A program made the translations under genes and the position numbers. 18,659 nt of DNA. Source: an uncultured Eggerthellaceae bacterium. Lineage in GTDB: Bacteria > Actinomycetota > Coriobacteriia > Coriobacteriales > Eggerthellaceae. The notes under the pieces were generated by a model. It saw only the letters and a program-made list of their open reading frames with translations, made no database searches and was not told the DNA's origin. Each line of letters begins with the position of its first letter. Positions within the stretch are counted from its first letter, which is position 1. Positions 7,940-14,901 of the stretch are shown piece by piece. Where the stretch lies: positions 1 through 18,659 of the forward strand of contig CAKTXN010000029.1 of NCBI GenBank assembly GCA_934630905.1, read 5' to 3'.

Positions 7940-9190
7940 ATGAAGGAAATAACGGGTACGACAGACTTAAAAAGCAATATTTTATGGAACACATCCGGTA
8001 CTGTTTTTTATCAGGGGTGCCTCTGGCTTATGACGGTGCTTGTCGCTCGGATGAGTTCAGATTACCAAAATGCAGGAATGCTAGCTTTCGCTATGTCCGT
8101 CGGCAATATCTACACCGCCATCGGAACTTTCACGATGAGAACTTTCCAAGTATCAGACATTGCTGAAAAATACTCTTCCTCTAATTACATTGCATTTAGA
8201 ATTTTCACCGTTGGGTTAGGTTTTATTCTCTGCGCAATATACGGAATCATCGTATCGCCAAGCATCGAAACTACGCTTGTAATCCTTTCTTTTCTTTTAT
8301 TCAAAGCGGACGAATCATTCGTTAATGTTTTCTATGGGTGCGACCAGAAGGCAAAGCGCCTCGATATTGTCGGAAAATCACAGTTTATAAGAGGCTTGTT
8401 AATAATCGTTCTTTTTGTATTGGGGATGAAGGCAACTGACAACCTCTCCCTTTCGCTTTGCTGTATCTTTTTTGCATGCATTGCAACGACTATTATTTTT
8501 GATCGCGCGCAGACAAAGGGCACAACCTCGTCGATTGTCCCATCAATTAAGAAGAGTCAGTGTTTCACTCTTTTTAAGATATGCCTTCCTACCGTCGTGG
8601 GCAATGTTATTGCAGGTCTTATTGTCTCTGCAGCACGGCAATATTTTGGAATAGCGTTTGGCGAAGAAGCCCTCGGCATTTATGCAACCGTTGCAACGCC
8701 GTGCGTGATCATTCAAGTTTTGGCGCAAAACCTCTATGCACCATTGCTCCTTCCGATTGCTGAAACGCTTCATGATGAGGGGGCAAAAGAAGCTTGGAAA
8801 AAAGCAGCTAAAATGATTCTGATGGTCATGACGGTATCCGTTGTTCTTTCGATTCTGCTGATTACAGTATCGACCCCTCTTTTGCATTTCTTATACGGGA
8901 ATACCATTTTACCGTATGTCAATGTTCTCCCGATGGCGTTACTTGTTATGTCGGAAATTGCGGTATCGTATGCGATAACGGATGTTCTTATTATTTATGG
9001 CAAGTTAAAGCAAACACTCATGCTTAGCTTTATTGCCTTTATCTGCATGGGCATCTGCATTATCCCGCTGACTAATATATGGTATATGAATGGTCTTAAT
9101 GCAACGCTGATTATCGCTTACGCTATTGCCATCATTTATGGGCTCATTACTATTTACTTTTCGGTCAAGAAAGACGATGACCACCGTTAG
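7940..9190 (+). CDS. Polysaccharide flippase, MOP superfamily (Wzx-like)
   Basis: A 416-residue, almost wholly hydrophobic protein with about twelve membrane segments, the length and layout of Wzx/RfbX flippases. These move undecaprenyl-diphosphate-linked repeat units from the inner to the outer leaflet. Supporting features are the N-terminal SNILWNTSGTVFYQGCLWL with a polar first helix, short charged loops such as YGCDQKAKRLD, the mid-protein restart CLPTVVGNVIAGLIVSAARQ (a typical second-half start), and the charged tail YFSVKKDDDHR. The ribosome binding site is modest (AAGAG about 5 bases before the ATG). No Wzy polymerase is recognisable in the window. The flippase may therefore serve a second glycan or lipid-linked side-chain donor, while the ABC exporter handles a complete polymer. 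Substrate is unknown. Confidence 0.88.
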   Translation: MKEITGTTDLKSNILWNTSGTVFYQGCLWLMTVLVARMSSDYQNAGMLAFAMSVGNIYTAIGTFTMRTFQVSDIAEKYSSSNYIAFRIFTVGLGFILCAIYGIIVSPSIETTLVILSFLLFKADESFVNVFYGCDQKAKRLDIVGKSQFIRGLLIIVLFVLGMKATDNLSLSLCCIFFACIATTIIFDRAQTKGTTSSIVPSIKKSQCFTLFKICLPTVVGNVIAGLIVSAARQYFGIAFGEEALGIYATVATPCVIIQVLAQNLYAPLLLPIAETLHDEGAKEAWKKAAKMILMVMTVSVVLSILLITVSTPLLHFLYGNTILPYVNVLPMALLVMSEIAVSYAITDVLIIYGKLKQTLMLSFIAFICMGICIIPLTNIWYMNGLNATLIIAYAIAIIYGLITIYFSVKKDDDHR

Positions 9191-9242
9191 ATCGGCAATT
9201 TGATTTCCAGATGATTCCAGTTCAAGTGCGTCCGGTTTATTG

Positions 9243-9271
9243 TTGCGAAAAATGTCATAGATGCGTAGTAT
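9243..9271 (+). promoter_or_regulatory. Candidate promoter of the second LicD gene
   Basis: TTGCGA (9243-9248) and TAGTAT (9266-9271) are separated by exactly 17 bases. A start near 9278 would give a leader of about 135 bases before the LicD ATG at 9414. I see no gene or clear riboswitch in the leader. The 223-base gap after the flippase fits an independent promoter, though read-through from the flippase is possible since no terminator is seen between them. Confidence 0.45.
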
Positions 9272-9413
9272 AGGCTCTTGAAGGGTCTGAATAAATGCGA
9301 AATAAGCCGACTTTAATGCAATCCGGGCGCAACATGGTTTGTATTATTTCGTTTTCTGGTTTTATAAGGTTAATTCGGGCTGTCTTCCTTTGTTGTTTTT
9401 TGTGGGGGAGTAG

Positions 9414-10277
9414 ATGGCTTTTCAAGAATATCAGAGTATTGACGATTTGCGTCAGGTGCAGAAATTGTCGATTCTTCTTCTGGAGGAATTTGATAGGGCT
9501 TGCAAGGAGCTCAACCTCTCCTATTCCGTATATGCGGGTACTGCAATAGGAGCCATTCGTCATGGAGGGTTTATACCTTGGGATGACGATGTTGATGTTT
9601 GCATGCCTCGCAAAGAGTACGAGTACTTTTTATCCCATGCGGATGAGGTTTTGAGCGACTCGTATGAACTTACGAATGTTCGAAATACGCCAAATTTCCC
9701 GTGCACTTTTTCCTATCTCGCGCTTAAGGACACGGTTTTTATTCCAGAGTTCTATAAGGGTTGTGATTACAAAAGACCCCTGAGCATCGATGTATTCCCT
9801 TTGGACAACGTTCCTGACGACGATAAATCCTACAAACGGCAAGCAAGAAGGACGTGGCTATGGGGGCGTCTGGCGTTTTTGAGAGCTACCCCTACTCCTT
9901 ATTTGGCCTTTGACGGCATGAAAAGAACTGTTGTATTAGGATTGTGCAGGATTGCCCATGAGCTGTTAAAGCTCGTGGGCATTACGCCAGCGTTCATCCA
10001 GAAGAAATGGGAAAAAGCTGCGCGCATGTATGAAAACGAAGCGACTCAGTACATGGCGGATTATTCTGATCGTGACCCAAAAAGATGGATGGTATCACGT
10101 GATGAATTTTTTCCGACAAGTGAAATACCTTTTGACGGCATCAAGGTTCAGCTTGTTCATGATTATGATGCGGTACTAACAAGGGGATATGGCGACTATA
10201 TGGAAATGCCCCCTCTTTCGGAAAGAAAAAACCACAGACCATACGTCCTGGATTTTGGGCCGTATTCTTCTTATTGA
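9414..10277 (+). CDS. LicD-family phosphotransferase
   Basis: This is a second member of the LicD family (PF04991), 287 residues, close to the standard length. It has the defining block YSVYAGTAIGAIRHGG (residues 37-52) followed by FIPWDDDVD (53-61), an acidic motif IDVFPLDNVPDD further on, and the C-terminal FDGIKVQLVHDYDAVLTRGY with YGDYMEMPP that closes many LicD proteins. Its predicted role is transfer of a phospho-substituent, classically phosphocholine, to a glycan before export. It differs strongly from the first LicD outside the core and lacks its coiled-coil extension, so the two probably modify different acceptors or positions. A GGGGGAG site (9404-9410) sits very close (3 bases) to the ATG. 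It is the last gene of the plus-strand block, and a hairpin terminator follows at 10393-10437. Confidence 0.92.
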   Translation: MAFQEYQSIDDLRQVQKLSILLLEEFDRACKELNLSYSVYAGTAIGAIRHGGFIPWDDDVDVCMPRKEYEYFLSHADEVLSDSYELTNVRNTPNFPCTFSYLALKDTVFIPEFYKGCDYKRPLSIDVFPLDNVPDDDKSYKRQARRTWLWGRLAFLRATPTPYLAFDGMKRTVVLGLCRIAHELLKLVGITPAFIQKKWEKAARMYENEATQYMADYSDRDPKRWMVSRDEFFPTSEIPFDGIKVQLVHDYDAVLTRGYGDYMEMPPLSERKNHRPYVLDFGPYSSY

Positions 10278-10392
10278 CAATCGATGATGATGCTACTTGG
10301 GCGTCCGCATCCCCTACCGGCCCTCGTAGCATTGCCCAGCAGCCAGTACCTCTGGAGGCAGAAACCGAATTTGCCACGAACATCAATACCGC

Positions 10393-10437
10393 AAGAGAAA
10401 CCAGCTGTAACAATTGCAGCCGGTTTCTCTTTATATA
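10393..10437 (+). terminator. Hairpin terminator after the second LicD gene
   Basis: AAGAGAAACC (10393-10402) pairs with GGTTTCTCTT (10422-10431). One A-C mismatch follows, then GCTG pairs with CAGC around a 9-base loop, and a short T/A-rich tail comes next. It ends the plus-strand block. It also lies about 75 bases beyond the stop of the convergent transpeptidase gene and could stop that transcript too, though its minus-strand tail is poor in T. The rest of 10278-10505 holds no recognisable gene. Confidence 0.72.
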
Positions 10438-10505
10438 TGGCGGATGATGCAACAGACTCCATAACCCACATGGGCACACGCCATGAAAAAGGCATATCCA
10501 CGCAC

Positions 10506-12638
10506 CTAATACGTCACGACCTTCGTTCCGTAGGGGATATTATCATAAATCCATTTAGCGTTCTGGATTTCCAGACGCACACATCCAGCCGACGATGGCA
10601 CACCCATAGTCGCATCCATAATCCTGTTGCTATTCACGTAATACGGCGATGAGTGGAAGAGGTAATCGCCATAAAACTGCGTATACCAATAGCACGTATA
10701 GCCGTGGCCGAAGGAGTAGCCTTTGCCATAAACCTCATACTCGCCTATCACCGTCGGCGTCGCTGCTCTTCCCGTCGAGCAGACGTAACGCTTATACAAA
10801 CCCCAGTTGCCTTGCGACCCGTAATAAACGCTCGTTATACAACGCGACGTATCGACCAAAATGAGCCAGTTAGTACGGCTGTAGTAGCCCTGGGCTTTGG
10901 CGTTCATCGAATCGGAGATCCACTCGCCACTCGATTTGAAGCAATACCACGTTCCGTCAATCCAACGCCAGCCAGTAGCCATTGCGCCGCTGCCATCGAG
11001 CCAATACCAGGTTCCGCCCAAATTGAGCCATCCTGTTCGCATGCTCCCAGACGAATCGGCGTAATACCATGTTCCGCCGTCATTTATCCACCCAGTAGCC
11101 ATTGCGCCGCTGTTTTTATCGAGGTAATACCAAGAGCCGCCTTCGAAAATCCAGCCAAAGCAAGCGCGACCGCTTTCATCGAAGTAATACCAAATGCCAT
11201 CAACATTCTTCCAGCCCGATGCAACAGTGTGCGTTACGGGGTCGACGTTGAACTTGCAACCACCAAGCGTCACCACGCCAGAAGCAAGCTGCAATTTGCC
11301 CTCGGAATCTGGAACATAGAGCATGCCATTTTCGAGCTTCCCGCAAAGCGCGCCATCAATTCCGGCAAAGGTCTTCGACCCATCGCCCATATCGACCCAT
11401 TGCCGCTCCGCCATTTTTCCTGAATCGAAAGCATAGTATCGGGAGTCGCCAACCGAGAAAAATCCCGTGAGCATTTTGTACTCCCCATTCGGATCAAGGT
11501 AGTACCAATGCTCCCCCAAAGCAAGCCAGCCGGCCCGAAATGCGCCCGACGAATCGGCGTAATACCAATCGTTCCCAACAAGAATCCAACCCGTTTTCAT
11601 TTCTCCGGAGGAAGCAAGATAGTATCTGCTCGATCCGACATCTTTGAAACCAACGGACATCTTGCCATCGTCGGAAGGCTCGAGCCAATACCAAGCACCG
11701 TTCACGAAGCGCCAACCAGTCACAATTGCGCCCGAATTCTCGGCAAAATACCAGTCGTCGCCCTGAAGAATCCATCCTGTCGCCATTGCGCCAGACGAAT
11801 TAAGATAGTATCGCACGCCAGATATGGTATTCCATCCCGTCGCCATCGCGCCCTTTTCGGATGGATTGAGGTAGTACCACGCTCCATTGATCCATTGCCA
11901 ACCGTTTAGAACTTCCCCATTTGAGCCGTAATACCACAACGCCCCATCAAGCACCCAGCCATTTGCGAGCCCATAATCGCCCAGCAAATACTCGTGCCCG
12001 TCAATAACGTTGAGCCCACGCGCCATCTTGCAGCTGCAACTCGGATCAAACCAATACCAGGCACCACCAATCCATTGCCAATTCGAAAGAATGGCTCCTG
12101 ACTGGTTCGCGAAATACCAAGCCCCCTGGTTGCGAATCCATCCCGTTGCCATGGCTCCTTCAGCAGAACCGGATTCAGCCAAGTAATAACGCGCACCGGC
12201 CACATCGAGCCACCCCGTTGCCATCTTGCCGTTTTCGGAAGCATCGAACCAATACCAATTGCCGCGAATCTGATGCCACCCGGTGAGGGGTGACCCGCCA
12301 CGGACGAAATACCATGAAGCATCAACATGGTTCCAACCCTCAACGAAAGCAGGGGTCTCGACTTCGGGTGCAGGGTCAACCGGGGAGCCCGAAGAATCAT
12401 TTGGCTTCTGAACGCTCTCGCCATTGGCGTCGCTGGGTTGAGGTTCCGCTGCCGAGGCGGCGGGCTCAATCGTCTCGCCAGAAAGTTCAACACCGCTTTC
12501 GGCTCCTGCAGCCGGCGTGGCTCCGACGGCAGTATTCCCATCTTGCGCGATAGCAGAGCTTGCGGCATACGATATTTCTGGCATAAAAAGCGCACATGCC
12601 ATAACGAGCAAAACGAGAATACTATTGCGTTTCTTCAT
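10506..12638 (-). CDS. Secreted L,D-transpeptidase (YkuD) with long choline-binding-type repeat array
   Basis: It is exported and predicted to form or edit L,D (3-3) peptidoglycan cross-links, or attach material to peptidoglycan, while held at the wall by its repeats. It has 710 residues from the ATG at 12638: a signal peptide at 1-25 (MKKRNSILVLLVMACALFMP, cleavage near SYA), a Pro/Ala/Ser/Glu-rich linker to about 100, about 20 CW_binding_1 repeats (PF01473; W..IGGAWYW...GKMATG style) to about 577, then a YkuD domain at about 588-710. Catalytic residues are His662-Ser663 in LFHSSPYY and Cys686-Arg688 in SSAGCVRL; the usual SHGC is SAGC here. Residues 414-475 are degenerate and split the array. 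The frame extends to an ATG at 12668, but that lies at the expected transcription start and precedes the signal peptide. It could be transcribed alone from the promoter at 12675. Confidence 0.92.
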   Translation of the reverse strand: MKKRNSILVLLVMACALFMPEISYAASSAIAQDGNTAVGATPAAGAESGVELSGETIEPAASAAEPQPSDANGESVQKPNDSSGSPVDPAPEVETPAFVEGWNHVDASWYFVRGGSPLTGWHQIRGNWYWFDASENGKMATGWLDVAGARYYLAESGSAEGAMATGWIRNQGAWYFANQSGAILSNWQWIGGAWYWFDPSCSCKMARGLNVIDGHEYLLGDYGLANGWVLDGALWYYGSNGEVLNGWQWINGAWYYLNPSEKGAMATGWNTISGVRYYLNSSGAMATGWILQGDDWYFAENSGAIVTGWRFVNGAWYWLEPSDDGKMSVGFKDVGSSRYYLASSGEMKTGWILVGNDWYYADSSGAFRAGWLALGEHWYYLDPNGEYKMLTGFFSVGDSRYYAFDSGKMAERQWVDMGDGSKTFAGIDGALCGKLENGMLYVPDSEGKLQLASGVVTLGGCKFNVDPVTHTVASGWKNVDGIWYYFDESGRACFGWIFEGGSWYYLDKNSGAMATGWINDGGTWYYADSSGSMRTGWLNLGGTWYWLDGSGAMATGWRWIDGTWYCFKSSGEWISDSMNAKAQGYYSRTNWLILVDTSRCITSVYYGSQGNWGLYKRYVCSTGRAATPTVIGEYEVYGKGYSFGHGYTCYWYTQFYGDYLFHSSPYYVNSNRIMDATMGVPSSAGCVRLEIQNAKWIYDNIPYGTKVVTY

Positions 12639-12674
12639 CGCACGACCCCATTCCCCATCGACAATCATGATGCA

Positions 12675-12683
12675 ATTATATCA
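12675..12683 (-). promoter_or_regulatory. Extended -10 promoter of the L,D-transpeptidase gene
   Basis: On the minus strand TGATATAAT (12683-12675) is a perfect extended -10 (TGnTATAAT). No good -35 is present 17 bases upstream (TAAGGG), which extended -10 promoters tolerate. Transcription would begin near 12668. This makes the upstream ATG at 12668 an unlikely start and favours the ATG at 12638. Confidence 0.6.
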
Positions 12684-12708
12684 GGCGCGCCAAAGCACCC
12701 TTACCAGG

Positions 12709-12786
12709 GAAAGGGGCAACGCCCGCATTCAGCAGCCAATCGTACATTGGCAGCAACGCAATGATTCACGGTCAGCAGCCCCTTTC
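12709..12786. other. Structured intergenic element: 9-bp outer stem enclosing a second hairpin
   Basis: GAAAGGGGC (12709-12717) and GCCCCTTTC (12778-12786) are perfect inverted arms 60 bases apart. Between them GCCAAT (12735-12740) and ATTGGC (12746-12751) form an inner hairpin, extended by two more pairs past one mismatch. It lies between the stop of the NlpC/P60 gene (12806) and the promoter of the transpeptidase gene. There is no T-run, so it is not a standard terminator. It may be an RNA processing or regulatory structure or a protein-binding site. Confidence 0.45.
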
Positions 12787-12805
12787 AAGTGCCCAACCAG
12801 TCGCG

Positions 12806-14734
12806 CTAAAACGGACGTTGCACCCCGTACACATGCGGATGAGCCCAATTCACAACAGGCCACACGGTAACTTGCGGCGGCCACGCTTCGATTACCTGGT
12901 CGTTGCCGAGATAAATCGCGATATGAATGATTTTGCCATACCCGTTGTCGTAGTAAATCAAATCACCACGTTGGCGGTCCGCGTACGAAACGCGCGGAAT
13001 ATTGAGGTTCCACATATTGCGTGATTCGTATTCGTAAGCCGGATCGCTGTGGCGTTTCGGGCTCACGGGAGCAGGATCGAAGCCAGCCGCATACAAGCCC
13101 TGCATTGCAAGCCCGCTGCAATCAACATAGCCGCCAGGCGCCTGGCTGTAGCACGGCTTATACGTATTGCCCAAATACTCATAGGCGGTCGAAATCATGG
13201 CCTCGATACGCTCTTCGCGGGTGTTGTTCGAATCTGCAAGAAGCGGGCTAATGTACCAACCCTCGCTCACCAAATCGGGACGAAGGCGATCGGGCTGCGC
13301 CTGGCTCTTCGTCATAAGGCCATCGGCACCAAAGTAGTAATACCTCGAACCCCAAGAATCAGAGATATGCGCCCAGCCGGTCTGCATGGCGCCAGACGCT
13401 TTCAGGTAATACCACTGGTGATTTTCTTCCGTGCCCAAATCAAGCCAACCGGTTAGCATGTACCCGTTTTCGTCAAAATAGTACCAGGCCCCATTAATAT
13501 AGCTCCAATCTGAGCTGACCATAGCCCCGTTCGCACCAAGATAGAACCACGCGCCGCCAAGGAATTGCCAGCCCGTCAACATGGCACCCGAACCGTTTGC
13601 GTAGTACCAGGTGTTACCATCTTTGAACCAAGCGGTTTGCATAACACCGTCTTCATCGAAGTGATACCATGCCCCGCCGAGATATACCCAGACATCGCGG
13701 GCATTTACGCCCGATGCGTCAAAGAAATACCAGCTTGCATCGATTTTTTCCCAACCAGTAGCCATGATTGCCTGGTCGCCAAAATAATAAGGTTTGCCAT
13801 CGATGGTCGTCCAGCCGACAACGATCGATGAGTCTTCGTTAAAATAGCGCCACCCCTGCGAATATTTCTCCCATCCGCGAGAAACCGTATCGACCACACC
13901 AGAGCCATCGGCGAAATACCACACTGAGTCATCGGAGAAAACGCCCGTTACCATAGCTCCCGATGCGTCTAAATAGTATTTCTGACCATCGGCATCAAGC
14001 CAGCCCATCCGCATTTCGAAGGTCGTGCCATCAAGCCAATACCAGGCACCTCCAACATGCTGCCAGCCAGAAAGCAATTCACCCGATGCATTCGACAAGA
14101 ACCATGCGTCCCCATCGAGTGACCAGCCAGTGGTCATAGCGCCCGATGCGTCGAAATGATAATAGACCCCGTCGCAATTAGAAACGCCCTGTGCCATGGA
14201 GCCATTTGCGCGAACGAGCCAATACCAGGCACCTCCTGTAAGCAGCCAGCCCGTCTGCATGGCGCCCGATGCGTCAAAATGCCGCCAGACGTTATTAGCG
14301 GAATCGAATACCCAACCCGTCTGCATGGCGCCAACCGGCCCTGAGCAATCTCCAGGATTTAAGAAATAGAAAACACCGTTGCACGACGTAAGGCCCGTCG
14401 CCATAATGCCTTGGTCATCAAACCAATACCAGAAGCCGCCAGTAGAAAGCCAACCTTTAACGAGCATCGAATCTTTGTAGAACGACCAGTCGCCCGTCAC
14501 CTCATTCAAATACCACCCGTAAGAAGGAATGTCGGCGGATTCGTTTTCAGAAAAGCCTTCACTGGAGACGACGCCTGTTCCAACTTCGGTGGCTGCAACG
14601 ATTTCGGCAGAATCCTGCAATGCCTCGGAATCAGAAGAGGACAAAGCAAAGGCGCTCGATGCGACGCACGAAGAAAGAGCCAATGCGCTCGCTAAAACCA
14701 CCGTCTTTTTGCCTATTGCGCCAACTCGCCTCAT
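12806..14734 (-). CDS. Secreted NlpC/P60 peptidase with long choline-binding-type repeat array
   Basis: It is a predicted peptidoglycan endopeptidase cutting stem peptides (often between D-Glu and the diamino acid) at the cell surface. It has 642 residues: signal peptide about 1-30 (GKKTVVLASALALSSCVASS, cleavage near AFA), a short acidic Ser-rich linker, about 19 CW_binding_1 repeats from about 73 to 490, and an NlpC/P60 domain at about 509-642. Catalytic Cys539 sits in YVDCSGLAMQGLY and His604 in IIHIAIYLG. The third catalytic polar residue is probably in the EAWPPQVTVWP segment but I cannot assign it. A GGAAGGG ribosome binding site lies 7 bases before the ATG. The repeat style matches the transpeptidase downstream and the lysozyme at 16590, so all three likely bind the same wall ligand. 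By family knowledge this is choline on wall polymers, or a carbohydrate. Confidence 0.92.
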   Translation of the reverse strand: MRRVGAIGKKTVVLASALALSSCVASSAFALSSSDSEALQDSAEIVAATEVGTGVVSSEGFSENESADIPSYGWYLNEVTGDWSFYKDSMLVKGWLSTGGFWYWFDDQGIMATGLTSCNGVFYFLNPGDCSGPVGAMQTGWVFDSANNVWRHFDASGAMQTGWLLTGGAWYWLVRANGSMAQGVSNCDGVYYHFDASGAMTTGWSLDGDAWFLSNASGELLSGWQHVGGAWYWLDGTTFEMRMGWLDADGQKYYLDASGAMVTGVFSDDSVWYFADGSGVVDTVSRGWEKYSQGWRYFNEDSSIVVGWTTIDGKPYYFGDQAIMATGWEKIDASWYFFDASGVNARDVWVYLGGAWYHFDEDGVMQTAWFKDGNTWYYANGSGAMLTGWQFLGGAWFYLGANGAMVSSDWSYINGAWYYFDENGYMLTGWLDLGTEENHQWYYLKASGAMQTGWAHISDSWGSRYYYFGADGLMTKSQAQPDRLRPDLVSEGWYISPLLADSNNTREERIEAMISTAYEYLGNTYKPCYSQAPGGYVDCSGLAMQGLYAAGFDPAPVSPKRHSDPAYEYESRNMWNLNIPRVSYADRQRGDLIYYDNGYGKIIHIAIYLGNDQVIEAWPPQVTVWPVVNWAHPHVYGVQRPF

Positions 14735-14901
14735 GACAGCACCCTTCCATTTGTTCTAGATAGGCCAATGATACTAGACAATATGTAAGGAGCGATCGGA
14801 ACCTCGCTCTATAAAGCTTGGCCGACTTTTGCGGCAACGTGGGTTAGGCTTCGATTGTCAAGGCTTTCGAGCCACGCCACCATTCATAGGAGGTTCCGAC
14901 C
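14735..14901. other. Intergenic region holding the NlpC/P60 5' region and probable IS110 left flank
   Basis: It separates the minus-strand peptidase gene from the plus-strand transposase. It holds a small hairpin (GAGCGA 14790-14795 with TCGCTC 14804-14809) and the AGGAGG site of the transposase at 14888-14893. I cannot place the insertion sequence boundary, and I see no convincing promoter for the peptidase. Confidence 0.4.

Noticed and set aside
9295..9549. Small hydrophobic reading frame just before and into the second LicD gene
   Set aside because: It overlaps the LicD start in another frame, lacks a ribosome binding site, and most of it covers the leader and LicD coding sequence.
10653..11423. 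Long plus-strand reading frame (256 codons) across the transpeptidase gene
   Set aside because: It is antisense to the wall-binding repeats. Its repeated VIP.A..P-type text is just the complement of the repeat array, with no start signal of its own.
10900..14400. Regularly spaced repeats that might suggest a CRISPR array
   Set aside because: The repeats are translated, imperfect, about 60 bases long with no unique spacers, and encode aromatic-glycine wall-binding modules.
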